Assembly: GCF_030063365.1 (NCBI RefSeq) | Contig: NZ_JASISY010000015.1 | Coordinates: forward strand, 35,669 to 99,668 | Length of the DNA: 64,000 bases | Source: Cryobacterium sp. PH29-G1 | GTDB taxonomy: Bacteria > Actinomycetota > Actinomycetes > Actinomycetales > Microbacteriaceae | Direction of reading: 5' to 3' | In this document: positions 49,050-57,439 of the stretch, piece after piece | How positions within the stretch are numbered: position 1 is the stretch's first letter | How the letters are laid out: every line of letters begins with the position of its first letter | Translations under genes and position numbers: made by a program | The notes under the pieces: model-generated | Told to the model about the DNA's origin: nothing | What the model saw: the letters and a program-made list of their open reading frames with translations, nothing else | The model's database searches: none

Positions 49050-49505
49050 CAGGTCCCCTCCCCGCCGAGCCCAGTATGGCAGTCGGCCCCTTGCCGGTCC
49101 AGCCGCAGCCTCGACCGACGAAGTTGCTCGACGCACCGATCGCTATGAACCGTCCCGTTTCAGGTTCGGCTTGCGGGCACCGAACGTCGGCGTTGGGCGG
49201 TGCTATCAGATCGCATCGCCCAAGGAAAAGAACTGTTTTGGAACCTGAGTTTCTCAAAACCCGTGGGACACTCTGGAAGATCCGCAGGCACCTCCAGTCG
49301 GCCGGCGGACCATTGTCCCCGCTCTGTGGTGCAATTGGGCCTGCGGTTGTGCGCGCCCATGAGCCGAGGGGTGCAGTACCTCCAGTGGGACAGCATCGAG
49401 TTCAGCGATGCTTGGACGAGCTCGCCGGAGAACACCTCCGGTCGTCGACACTCGCACCCAGCAAGATTGGTGTGAACCCAATCGATTGAATCGAGCAATA
49501 CGAAT
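49050..49505. other. Intergenic stretch before the sigma factor
   Basis: It holds spacer element 49152-49182 and otherwise no credible gene or recognisable motif. The last 100 bases should contain the promoter of the ECF sigma gene. Confidence 0.45.
49152..49182 (+). repeat. Cassette-spacer element 3
   Basis: GTCCCGTTTCAGGTTCGGCT followed by TGCGGGCAC; same frame as the other spacers with GGTTCG in place of GGTTCC. Confidence 0.7.
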
Positions 49506-50099
49506 ATGAGCCCTGATAACGACGTAATAGAGCAGTCGGCGCGTGACCCGGCCGTGTTCGCAACGTTGTACGACCGTCACGCGCCATCAGTTTTCCGGTA
49601 TGCCGCACAGCGGCTAGGCGACCACGCTGCGGACGATGTGATGTCGGAGACGTTCCTGGTGGCATTCGAGCGGAGGTCGGCCTACGACTTGACGGTGGTC
49701 GATGCGCGCCCGTGGTTGCTGGGTATTGCCACGCGACTGATGCGGAAGTATGTCCGCTTGGAGGCGACGGCGTGGAAGGGGATGACAGCGGACCTCGCGG
49801 CGCAGATCGTCCCCGACCTCATCGACCTGGCCGGCGCACGTATTGACGCTCACCGCCTCACCCAGAGGTTGGCGAAGGCGCTGCGGCGACTGCCGGAGAT
49901 CGATCGCGACACGTTACTGCTCTACGCGTGGGGCAACCTCGACTACGCCGCGATCGCGACAGCGATGGAAGTACCGGTCGGAACAGTGCGCTCACGACTG
50001 AATCGGGCACGGCGCCAACTGCGCCGCGCCGCAGGCATCGAAACCCTCGAACAGGAGACGGACCATGGACGAACTGACACTGCTCCGCAACACGCGTGA
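49506..50099 (+). CDS. ECF-type RNA polymerase sigma factor
   Basis: This 197-residue sigma-70-family factor has region 2 (about 20-85, FATLYDRHAPSVFRYAAQRL, DDVMSETFLVAFERR) and region 4 (about 125-175, LPEIDRDTLLLYAWGNLDYAAI, then VPVGTVRSRLNRARRQL). It directs RNAP to a small regulon of its own. The next gene overlaps its end by 35 bases and is a likely regulatory partner. Confidence 0.9.
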   Translation: MSPDNDVIEQSARDPAVFATLYDRHAPSVFRYAAQRLGDHAADDVMSETFLVAFERRSAYDLTVVDARPWLLGIATRLMRKYVRLEATAWKGMTADLAAQIVPDLIDLAGARIDAHRLTQRLAKALRRLPEIDRDTLLLYAWGNLDYAAIATAMEVPVGTVRSRLNRARRQLRRAAGIETLEQETDHGRTDTAPQHA

Positions 50100-51018
50100 C
50101 GACTCTCGCGAACCGAGCCCGACGGCGTTGACCGCGGGGCGGGCAGCGCTTCTCGGCCGCATTGCGGATGGCGACGCGACTCATGCGGGAGCGCAGCGTC
50201 ACAAGAAGCGGCGCTGGATGCCGCGGCTGACCTGGGCTGCTGCCGGAGTGGCCGCCGCAATGACGGGCGTCCTTGTGGCGGGCAACATCACTCTGAACGC
50301 GCAGTTCGCCTACGCGAGTGACGTGCTGCGCTCTGCAGCCACCCAGACCATCCAATATGCAGATCTTGTGGCTGGCTCCGATCAGTACCTTCGTTCGCAC
50401 ACGCACGCTCGCTGGGGAGTCTGCGATGACACCGGATGCGAGCCGAACGATCAGATCCTGGACGTGTACATGCCCGCCGATCCCGACGCGGAATGGGTGC
50501 TCTACCGCGATTGGGGCAACATGCGGGGCGTGCTCACCGGCGAATCGATCGAGACAACCCGAGCGGTCGACGGGCAATTCTATGGCCCGGATTTATGGGT
50601 GAATGTCGTCTTTACAGACATTCCACTCGACGGCGCAGCAGCGTACGAGTGGATCAGCGCCCAGTACAACGGCGGATCGGCATCCCGTAACGAGGACAAC
50701 TTTGTGCGCATCACTGACATCCTCCGGTCCGGTCTCGTTCCGGCGCCACAGCGCGCAGCTCTCCTCAACGCGCTTTCCCGTATTCCCGGAGTTACGGCGA
50801 CCGACAACGTCGCGAATCTCGACGGCGTGACAGGAATCGCGATCGGCCGAAACGAGATGCTCAGAGCCGGGGAACGCCAAGAAATCATCATCGATCCCGA
50901 CACCGGACTCGTCATCGGTGAACGAGCCATGAGCGGTGCCACTCTCTTCGGGTGGGGAGTCAACGAGGAAATGTCGCTGACTGCGATTGAGACGACCGTG
51001 GTGGACACGGCGCCATGA
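50065..51018 (+). CDS. CU044_5270-family membrane protein, putative anti-sigma partner
   Basis: This 317-residue protein has a cytoplasmic N-terminus (about 1-50), one membrane helix (about 54-76) and a large extracytoplasmic domain with DVLRSAATQTI. This arrangement follows an ECF sigma gene in many actinobacteria. Overlap with the sigma gene suggests coupled expression. An anti-sigma role is inferred from context; no zinc HxxxCxxC motif is present. Confidence 0.75.
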   Translation: MDELTLLRNTRDDSREPSPTALTAGRAALLGRIADGDATHAGAQRHKKRRWMPRLTWAAAGVAAAMTGVLVAGNITLNAQFAYASDVLRSAATQTIQYADLVAGSDQYLRSHTHARWGVCDDTGCEPNDQILDVYMPADPDAEWVLYRDWGNMRGVLTGESIETTRAVDGQFYGPDLWVNVVFTDIPLDGAAAYEWISAQYNGGSASRNEDNFVRITDILRSGLVPAPQRAALLNALSRIPGVTATDNVANLDGVTGIAIGRNEMLRAGERQEIIIDPDTGLVIGERAMSGATLFGWGVNEEMSLTAIETTVVDTAP

Positions 51019-51128
51019 GCACTCCGAGTCACGAGGTGAACCCCGCCGCAGTTGATCTTCCGCCGACGTACTCTGTCTTGGTCCCGCTTCCATCGGCACC
51101 GGTGACGACAACTACACGGCGCCGTTGA
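51015..51128 (+). CDS. Possible 37-residue third gene or truncated remnant
   Basis: The ATG overlaps the preceding stop by ATGA and the frame runs 37 residues (MSTPSHEVNPAAVDLPP...). It may be the start of a gene cut off by recombination. No family is recognised. Confidence 0.3.
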   Translation: MSTPSHEVNPAAVDLPPTYSVLVPLPSAPVTTTTRRR

Positions 51129-51682
51129 CCGCCGCCGTGGCCTGGCATTTGGAATGGATTTAACTTGCACAGCTTCCGCTCTGCGGGTGCCACAGGTCGT
51201 TGTCACAGGCAAGGAAGGGGTCCTCGCTGTTTTTGCAGACGCTGCAAGCAGGCTCTTCTCGGCTCCGCTCTTGTACTCAGCGATGGGCGCATGCGCTGAC
51301 AGCCGCCTGACTCGCCTAAAGTCCATGACTGCAGTCAGCGTCCCGCAGAGGGTTCCGCTTGCGGGCGGCCCTGCCTGTTGCAATAGGGCCTCGACCGCGC
51401 TCTGGTGAGCACGGGAAAAGTCGTCCGCTGATCGTCCGGCTTACGGTCATTGCTGTGATATTTTGAGGAAATGATTACCGGATCGGCTCAAAGCCATGCA
51501 CAGGTTGGCAAACCGGTAGTTCTCTGAGGTTTCTGCGGTCGTCGCGACCGGGGCATCCGTTGTCTTTGCTTGAGCAGTCGTCTCGCCGCTCGCGGGGACC
51601 CCCGAATCGGGTGTGCCGTTCTCATGCCCACGCATCCGACGGTGTTCGCGCATTCGCCAGACGACTAGAGAAACAGGAGAGC
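51129..51682. other. Intergenic region containing repeat copy B
   Basis: It contains spacer element 51340-51370 and the second copy of the about 100-bp repeat (51350-51450). No credible gene is seen. CAGGAGA at 51674-51680 is the Shine-Dalgarno of the VOC gene. Confidence 0.5.
51340..51370 (+). repeat. Cassette-spacer element 4 with repeat copy B
   Basis: GTCCCGCAGAGGGTTCCGCT followed by TGCGGGCGGCC, continuing into the about 100-bp repeat shared with 46281-46377. Confidence 0.8.
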
Positions 51683-52060
51683 ATCATTTCAGCTACGTTC
51701 AACCACACCATCATCCCCTCGAAAGACCGCAACGAATCCGCGGCCTTCTACCGGGATCTCATCGAAGCGTCGGAAGCTCCTTCCTGGGGCCCGTTCGTTA
51801 ACGTCCTACTCGACGGAGGGGTGATGTTGCAGTTCGCGGAACCGCCGGTCGAGATCCAGATGCACCACTATGCCTTCCTGGTCGACGACGAGCTCTTTGA
51901 TCGCGCTTACTCGCGGTTGGTCGACTGGGATGTCACCCATTGGGCCGACCCTCAGATGACCCGCCCGGGCGAGACAAACACCGAACACGGAGGGCGCGGG
52001 GTCTACTTCAAGGACCCTGCCGGCCACGCGTTAGAACTCATCACCCGGCCCTACCTCTAG
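51683..52060 (+). CDS. VOC-family (glyoxalase/bleomycin-resistance fold) protein with non-standard start
   Basis: About 125 residues form one complete VOC domain: FNHTIIPSKDRNESAAFY, VNVLLDGGVMLQFAEPP, HHYAFLVDD and GRGVYFKDPAGHALELITRPYL. The family normally begins just before ISATFNH. At that point the DNA has ATC (51683) and ATT (51686), 3 and 6 bases after CAGGAGAGC, and no ATG/GTG/TTG. A start could lie far upstream, with an open frame from 51560, but those residues look unrelated. Confidence 0.75.
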   Translation: MISATFNHTIIPSKDRNESAAFYRDLIEASEAPSWGPFVNVLLDGGVMLQFAEPPVEIQMHHYAFLVDDELFDRAYSRLVDWDVTHWADPQMTRPGETNTEHGGRGVYFKDPAGHALELITRPYL

Positions 52061-52137
52061 GCAATCTGGAATGGAAGCGCGAGTATTCGCCCAAGCGAAT
52101 GAGCTGACCATATTCTCGTCTCACCCCTCAAGCTCGC

Positions 52138-52608
52138 GTGACTGATCGCGAGAGGACCAGGCTTGTCGCCTGGAGCCATGAGCTTCGCCGCGTGCACTCC
52201 AAGATGCGTGAAGCCCTGCAAGTTACCCAACAGGCTGTACGCGTCGGACAATCGGGAGCGCCTGCGACGCGCGAGCTGCTGATCTATTGTCGCGGGTTCT
52301 GCGCGGCACTAGATGGGCATCACCGAGGTGAAGATCGCGCTCTGTTTCCCGCGATCGAAGCAGCTCACCCGCACCTTGCGCCGGTCTTGCGTTCGCTGGA
52401 AAGGGATCACTCGATGCTCGCAAACCTCCTACAGTCGCTGGGCTCCGCGGTAGAGCGTGCGGCACCACCTGACGAACTTGAGCTTCATCTTGAAGGAGTG
52501 GCCGCGATAATGGAGAACCACTTCCGATACGAAGAGAGACAACTCCTCGTCGTGCTGGAAGGCCTCGAATTGCGAGCTGCGGTCAAGGACGTACTTGGGC
52601 CCCTGTGA
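52138..52608 (+). CDS. Hemerythrin-like domain protein
   Basis: This 156-residue four-helix protein has H18-type RRVHSKM, LDGHHRGEDRALFPAIE, LERDHSML and MENHFRYEERQLLV, the His/Glu pattern for a di-iron site. It may sense or carry oxygen, or protect against nitric oxide. GTG 52138 starts it. A weak spacer element begins 3 bases after its stop. Confidence 0.82.
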   Translation: MTDRERTRLVAWSHELRRVHSKMREALQVTQQAVRVGQSGAPATRELLIYCRGFCAALDGHHRGEDRALFPAIEAAHPHLAPVLRSLERDHSMLANLLQSLGSAVERAAPPDELELHLEGVAAIMENHFRYEERQLLVVLEGLELRAAVKDVLGPL

Positions 52609-52641
52609 ACTTTCGCGTTTCGCGTTCCGCGAGCGGACGCT

Positions 52642-53193
52642 CTATGCGTGCTCCTGGACGTCGACGAGCCAGCCCTTGAGCGAGCGTCGGCCGTGCTCGG
52701 GCGGTGGCACAGCAGACTCTTCGACGCGAGGCAGCGGTTCGTCGTCGTCATCGATGCGATGCCGAACTCCCTGAGCCGGGGTTAACCTCGCTGTATTCGC
52801 AACTGGCTCGATCTCGATCATGTATTGAGAGGGCGAACGGGCGAGGAACGCTCCATTGCCGAATTCGCGGCCGACCACCGCCCGCTCGTCGCCGTCCGCT
52901 GCTTTGATCGATTCCGGCGGCGCACCGTGGCCGGGACGACGTAGGGACCAACGCTCGATGACGTCTTGCGTGACCTCGTGTACCGCGACTACCCGGCCGC
53001 GCACTCGATCGGTGAATTCTTCCTCATGGTGCGACTCCATCGCTTCCACCGTGGCGAATAGTTCCGGTCCGAGCATGTCAGCGAGAGCAGCATGCGGCGT
53101 TCGCGTCTCGATACCGAAGTCGATCTCATCGCCGGTGGCAAAAGCATCGCCGCAGCACGCCCATTCCCATTCCGTCAGCCACACGCGCGTCAT
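52642..53193 (-). CDS. DUF6578-like hypothetical protein
   Basis: This 183-residue protein begins VWLTEWEWACCGDAFATGDE, characteristic of the DUF6578 family as remembered, with vicinal Cys and a small beta-barrel-like N-terminus. An acidic segment and a basic end follow. The function is unknown. Confidence 0.55.
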   Translation of the reverse strand: MTRVWLTEWEWACCGDAFATGDEIDFGIETRTPHAALADMLGPELFATVEAMESHHEEEFTDRVRGRVVAVHEVTQDVIERWSLRRPGHGAPPESIKAADGDERAVVGREFGNGAFLARSPSQYMIEIEPVANTARLTPAQGVRHRIDDDDEPLPRVEESAVPPPEHGRRSLKGWLVDVQEHA

Positions 53194-53344
53194 GACCCCA
53201 CGCTAGCCCATCGCCCAAGCCGCGACGCAGCTTACTCGTTAGGGGGCCCACCGCCGGTACGTTGTAACTGCCCGCAAGACGTTCCCCCGTCAGGCACCCG
53301 ACTCAACTTCGATTGTGGTGCTAACGGAGCGCACCCCAGACGAA

Positions 53345-53382
53345 TAAGGGGCTGCGCACATCTGCGCAACCCCTTATGTTTT
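53345..53382. terminator. Hairpin with T-run between converging features
   Basis: ATAAGGGG and TGCGCA pair with TGCGCA and CCCCTTAT; GTTTT follows on the + strand. It lies 13 bases after the broken minus-strand gene. An element similar to the spacers (GCCCGCAAGACGTTCCCCCG) is at 53270-53289. Confidence 0.8.
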
Positions 53383-53394
53383 GATCTCGGTCAG

Positions 53395-54036
53395 CTAATC
53401 CGGGTTGATGTTGCAGTCGACCGCGGCTACCGGACCGTCAACAAACGGGCCGTAGTGGGTGCCTCGGACGGTCGGGTAGGCGATCTGGTCGTAGTCGTAC
53501 GTAGTCCCGGTCACGCATCCTTCGAATCCGTTGACCGTTTGCACTGCGTTGTAGGGACTATCTGTTGATGTGAACTCGCGTTGCTCGGTCATGATTCCAC
53601 AGGGGAATCCATTGCACGTGCTACGGAGCACCATTCGGAGAGAGTGCGGATAGATCGCGTCGGCCGGCGCGCTGGAGCACGATTCTTGACCACCCCAGTA
53701 GAGCTCGTCGCCGAGTTTGGTGATGTCAACGAATGTGCCAGCGCAGATTCCCGCTTCGTATTGCGCACTCACGTTGCCCGGCGCGGCGTCGGAGGGCAGC
53801 TGGAGAACCCAGTCGCCCGAGTCGTATAGGTAGAACTCAGCTCCGTTGGCATCGGTTTAGATGTTAGTGACCTTGCCTTGGACATCGTTCTGCTGAAGAA
53901 ATTCTTCAGAAACGTTCGGTGCCGGTGCCGGGGCGGGTTCTGCTGTTGCGGCTTGGGCAGGCGCCGCCATCACGACCGACCCAAGTATCAGAAGGCCGGC
54001 CGCGCTACTGATTATGCGCTTGAATCCAATTTTCAT
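53395..54036 (-). pseudogene. Secreted-protein gene interrupted by an in-frame TAA
   Basis: A signal peptide (MKIGFKRIISSAAGLLI..., cleaved after AQA) and a short linker end at TAA (53857-53859) after KVTNI. In the same frame the protein continues TDANGAEFYLYDSGDWVLQ and on to MSAQYE...DCNINPD with six Cys, without any frameshift. A single base change would restore about 213 residues. The start at 54036 has GGGGA before it. The family is not recognised. Confidence 0.75.
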
Positions 54037-54102
54037 ATTGATCCCCAATCTCTATGCGTGGACTGTTCGTGCTTCCACCCTTGCCTCAAGTTCGGGGGGT
54101 AT

Positions 54103-54459
54103 TCAAGATTGACTTTGAGGCACGTTCTGTAACCGCTGTCGGGAATTGAATAGGGCGGCGACTCCCGGGTTCTTTTGCAATTCAGTGACCGTTTCAAGCG
54201 GTAGTTGTATCGCGACGGCGATCTGATCGGCTGAGCACCCCTCTCGGCCCCAATACTCAATCAATGCATCAATCTCCACGCCCGTGGTGTCGGGGATGCG
54301 TTCCTCATACCTAACTAATTCCCACAGTCGTTCGAGTCGTTGGATGTCCGCAGCCGGTATTTCTGCGCGGTGCGTCCTATTTGGCTTGTGCAACTCGAAC
54401 TGCCAGCCAGGGTGGCGGCCATCGTCTTCAATCTCGTCTCTATTGACCAAAATCATCAT
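54103..54459 (-). CDS. Hypothetical protein with HTH-like segment
   Basis: This 118-residue charged helical protein contains GREGCSADQIAVAIQLPLET, which resembles a helix-turn-helix. No family is recognised. It ends 67 bases before the broken secreted-protein gene and may share its promoter. Confidence 0.5.
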   Translation of the reverse strand: MMILVNRDEIEDDGRHPGWQFELHKPNRTHRAEIPAADIQRLERLWELVRYEERIPDTTGVEIDALIEYWGREGCSADQIAVAIQLPLETVTELQKNPGVAALFNSRQRLQNVPQSQS

Positions 54460-54624
54460 CTCCTCGACAGTTCGGACACGTGTCTAAAGCCATTGTTGCG
54501 CGGAGCTGGTGCGTTGTCGCGCTATGCGTGCTTGTCACGGGGTCTTGTCAAAATGAGCCGTAGCTGTGTGTGTTGGGATGGCCTCGCCGAAAAATCGAAT
54601 GGAACGACTGAGGAGCAGTGAACG

Positions 54625-54828
54625 TCACCCATCGGTGAACGGAGCGTCTAAGGCAAGGGCGTGGACGTAGCTCAGTACCGCATCCCGAATCAACTGTGAC
54701 CGCGTTATCCCGTGGGTAGAGGCGACCTGACGCACTTTGGAGTTCGGCACAGCCGTCGTCCGAATTTTCCAGGCCACGTAGGCCAACCCAACAGCTTCGA
54801 GCCGACGGCTGCCGCGGGTGATCGTCAC
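54625..54828 (-). CDS. Ribbon-helix-helix (CopG-like) protein, possible antitoxin
   Basis: This 67-residue protein carries an RHH-like core KIRTTAVPNSKVRQVAS followed by THGITRSQLIRDAVLSYV. No toxin gene is beside it, so it may be a solitary remnant. GTG 54828 is the likely start, with weak support. A hairpin (54867-54900) with arms GGGAACGC/GCGTTCCC lies upstream. Confidence 0.5.
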   Translation of the reverse strand: MTITRGSRRLEAVGLAYVAWKIRTTAVPNSKVRQVASTHGITRSQLIRDAVLSYVHALALDAPFTDG

Positions 54829-55086
54829 CGCGGCGTCGAGAGTATCCGCACCTGTCTAGTCAATGAGGGAACGCTGGGCGGCTTCGGCCGCGGCGTTCCC
54901 ACGCCGGATGGTCCTGCCTTTGAGATCGGATGGCCCGCTTCGGCTCGTGCGGCCCGTGCCTGCGGATGAGGGACTCGCAATAGGTCGTCACGGGGGTTAG
55001 CTCGCCAGTGCGTGTTCGCTGACGAGCAACGGGAGGTTGAGGAGCCAGAGCAACCCGAGCTGAAAAATCCGCAGGGCCGCATCAGT

Positions 55087-55407
55087 ATGGTTAGCGGCAT
55101 GGATGTGTTTGGGTGGATTGCGGCAGTCGTGGGAGCCGTGGGAGCCGTGCTCTTCATCGCGTCCTTGATCCGCACAATTCGGGCCAACCCCGACACGAGA
55201 ATCCCCTTCAGCCGGAATCCTCCGGTCACCCCGGCTGGATTCATCGCGATGCGGAGCATTGGCGCAGGACTCCTTGTCTTCGGCGGGGTCGCACTCACAA
55301 ATGCCCATGGAACATGGAGCATGATCGTTGTCGTCGGCGTTGTTCTCGTCACACTGGCCGTAAACACCGTTCACAACCATCGCCTGACTGTCACAGCAAA
55401 CCACTGA
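55087..55407 (+). CDS. Small membrane protein with three helices
   Basis: This 106-residue protein has hydrophobic segments at about 6-28, 56-74 and 78-96. No domain is recognised. The ATG at 55087 is chosen because the frame upstream is charged and non-hydrophobic; 55102 is an alternative. A spacer element lies 15 bases after the stop. Confidence 0.5.
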   Translation: MVSGMDVFGWIAAVVGAVGAVLFIASLIRTIRANPDTRIPFSRNPPVTPAGFIAMRSIGAGLLVFGGVALTNAHGTWSMIVVVGVVLVTLAVNTVHNHRLTVTANH

Positions 55408-55421
55408 CTGCGACGGTTCCC

Positions 55422-55450
55422 GTTCCCGCTGACGGTTCCGCTTACGGACG
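55422..55450 (+). repeat. Cassette-spacer element 5
   Basis: GTTCCCGCTGACGGTTCCGC followed by TTACGGACGC; 19 bases are identical to element 1 (45343-45371), about 10 kb away. Confidence 0.8.
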
Positions 55451-55508
55451 CTTTGTGTGAGTGACGTACCGTGAGCTGCTTGAGTCGTTCTGGCGCGCGC
55501 ATCGTCCG

Positions 55509-56780
55509 TTAGGCGGTGAGCAAGGCGAGCGGGATGACCGCCACGCCATCTTGTCGACGATACGCATGGGTACCCGTGTTGATGACGACGAGGTCGACGA
55601 TGTGGTCGGGGAGCGACTTCTTCAGCCAGAGCAGGTGGCGAACGTCGTGGTCGGTGATCGCGGATTTGAGCTTGACTTCAATGCCGACGGCTTCCGCGTC
55701 TCCTCGGTGGATGATGAAATCAATCTCGTGCCGCCCGTCATAGTCGCGGAAGTGTGACACCTTCGCGTCGTTCGCTGCGGCATAGGTCTGGAGGCTGAGG
55801 GCTACGAGTGCCTCGAAGAAATCGCCGAGGCGAGCCCGGTCGCCGGTGTTGGTCGCGGGCGCAGTGGCTGACATCAGTTTGGCCTCGTTGAGGCCCAGCA
55901 GGCGCGTGGAAAGTGCCGGATCCGCGAGAAAATGCTTCGGCGCGAGGGCCGCCCGTGACAGGAGTTTCTGACTGGGCGACCAGGCGTCGACTTGGTCAAG
56001 CAGGTAGAGGCTGCTCAGGACGTCCCGGTAGGTGATCGACGTCTTCTTTGTCGGTCCTGTTGGTTCACCGGGGTCGAGACTGGCACCGATCTTCGCGAAC
56101 GTGGTTGCGGAGGCAGTGGCCGAGGCGTAACCGCGCAACCAGCCGCGCAATAGTTCCGGCTGGCGGATGCGGTGTCCCTGTTCGGTGAAGTCGTGAGTGA
56201 TTACTCGCTCGATGTAGTCATCGAGCCACACTGCGCGGGCACGATCGGTCATCTGCCGGGGTTGTGGAAATCCCGAGGCGGTGATTTCGCGGACGTAGTC
56301 ACGCAGCTCGACATCACTGGAACCGTGGATGTCCGAGATATCCGCGCTGAGCAGATCGCGGACGCGGACCGTGGGCGTCGCCAGGCTGCGTTCCGCGATG
56401 GAGAGTGGTCGCATCCGGAATCTGATGATGCGACCAGCTCCGGAGTGGAGGTGGTCGCCAACGGGTGCGGCACTGCCGGCCAAGATGAACCGTTCGCCGG
56501 CCGAGTCACTGTCGACGAGGCGACGAACACGGTCCCAGACCTCGGGGACATGTTGCCATTCATCGATGAGGACGGGGGTGTCTACTCGGCCCAAGTATTT
56601 CGGATCCGCACTGATCAACTCCCGCATTTCGGGGAGGTCCAAGTCGAGTATGGTCTTCGCTCGCTGCCGCCCGGTGGAGGTCTTGCCGATCGCGCGAGCC
56701 CCGTCGATAGAGATCGCCGCGAAGGAAGGGAACAACTCGTCGAGCGTGTCGTCGATGATCCGTCTCTGATACCCGTTCAT
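55509..56780 (-). CDS. DUF4143-family AAA ATPase
   Basis: This 423-residue protein has AAA_14 core: Walker A-like DGARAIGKTSTGRQRA, Walker B TPVLIDEWQHVPEVWD and sensor FILAGSAAP. The C-terminal DUF4143 domain resembles a restriction-endonuclease fold (HFRDYDGRHEIDFIIHRGD... VGIEVK, an E/D...ExK-like core). Such ATPases are frequent on islands and may serve in defence or self-regulation. ATG 56780 is used; a start 7 codons upstream is possible. A set of direct repeats precedes the gene. Confidence 0.82.
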   Translation of the reverse strand: MNGYQRRIIDDTLDELFPSFAAISIDGARAIGKTSTGRQRAKTILDLDLPEMRELISADPKYLGRVDTPVLIDEWQHVPEVWDRVRRLVDSDSAGERFILAGSAAPVGDHLHSGAGRIIRFRMRPLSIAERSLATPTVRVRDLLSADISDIHGSSDVELRDYVREITASGFPQPRQMTDRARAVWLDDYIERVITHDFTEQGHRIRQPELLRGWLRGYASATASATTFAKIGASLDPGEPTGPTKKTSITYRDVLSSLYLLDQVDAWSPSQKLLSRAALAPKHFLADPALSTRLLGLNEAKLMSATAPATNTGDRARLGDFFEALVALSLQTYAAANDAKVSHFRDYDGRHEIDFIIHRGDAEAVGIEVKLKSAITDHDVRHLLWLKKSLPDHIVDLVVINTGTHAYRRQDGVAVIPLALLTA

Positions 56781-56813
56781 TGTGATGACCCTTCCACGCA
56801 CTTCGACTAGTAC

Positions 56814-56906
56814 ACCATTTTGAGCGTTTCAAAGATACCATTTTGAGCGATACTAGTCCACCGTATTGAGCGCTCGATGAGCGGGACCGCTCCACCGTTT
56901 TCAGTG
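56814..56906 (-). promoter_or_regulatory. Direct-repeat operator-like cluster before the DUF4143 gene
   Basis: On the minus strand CGCTCAAAATGGT occurs at 56826-56814 and 56850-56838, with variants CGCTCAATACGGTG at 56872-56859 and CACTGAAAACGGTGG at 56906-56892. Four iterated sites upstream of one gene suggest autoregulation or binding of a repressor. Confidence 0.6.
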
Positions 56907-56989
56907 TCCCGTAGGAGGTTCCCCATACGGGCAACTCGCTCAGCGAATCGACTTGAGGAATCACGCTTCAACGCGCCCGGTGGGCGTCC
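56906..56989 (+). repeat. 84-bp direct repeat, copy A, with spacer element 6
   Basis: It begins with the spacer GTCCCGTAGGAGGTTCCCCA then TACGGGC and continues identically to 63693-63777 except near the GGTTCC. A second spacer-like core GGTGGGCGTCCCGCTTACGG (56979-56998) overlaps its 3' end. Confidence 0.9.
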
Positions 56990-57171
56990 CGCTTACGGGC
57001 CGCCACAGAGGGATCGCACGACAAGTCCGGGCAGGGCATCAATGGTTGAACGTGCGTTCGTCTTTGGCGCGTGCGCTGACTGTCGTGATCGTGGACGTCA
57101 AGCGGGCGGTGCTGCCCGCAAAAGGCTTTGTGTGACGGGATGCGTTTACCCTAGGTGAGTACGATCGAGCC

Positions 57172-57393
57172 ATGGCACAAATCGAGGATGATGACCGCCC
57201 AAGCCTGGAACCCATCCGTTCGGCACCGGAGGATCCACCTTTGCAGACACTGCTGCCCGGATTCGATCGACTCTCAAGGTCGTCATTTCGCAAGGGAACG
57301 CTCAGTCGGCGGAGAATCAATCGTGCGATTCTTCTCTTTATAGCTGTCGCGGGTGTGACAGGTGCGCTCATCACTGCCAGTGTTGTGCTCTGA
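57172..57393 (+). CDS. Small single-helix membrane protein
   Basis: This 73-residue protein has an acidic/polar N-terminus and one C-terminal membrane helix (about 52-72, ILLFIAVAGVTGALI). No family is recognised. The stop lies 47 bases before the ATPase gene, so they may be co-transcribed. Confidence 0.5.
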   Translation: MAQIEDDDRPSLEPIRSAPEDPPLQTLLPGFDRLSRSSFRKGTLSRRRINRAILLFIAVAGVTGALITASVVL

Positions 57394-57439
57394 AGGTTGG
57401 TCGAGCGGTCTCGAACTCCGATTCCGGCAGAATGATCGT

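Noticed and set aside
56906..56964. Start of small minus-strand proteins beginning MIPQVDSLSELPVWG
   Set aside because: The same short sequence appears at 63752 because it is the translation of the 84-bp repeat; there is no ribosome site or conserved remainder.
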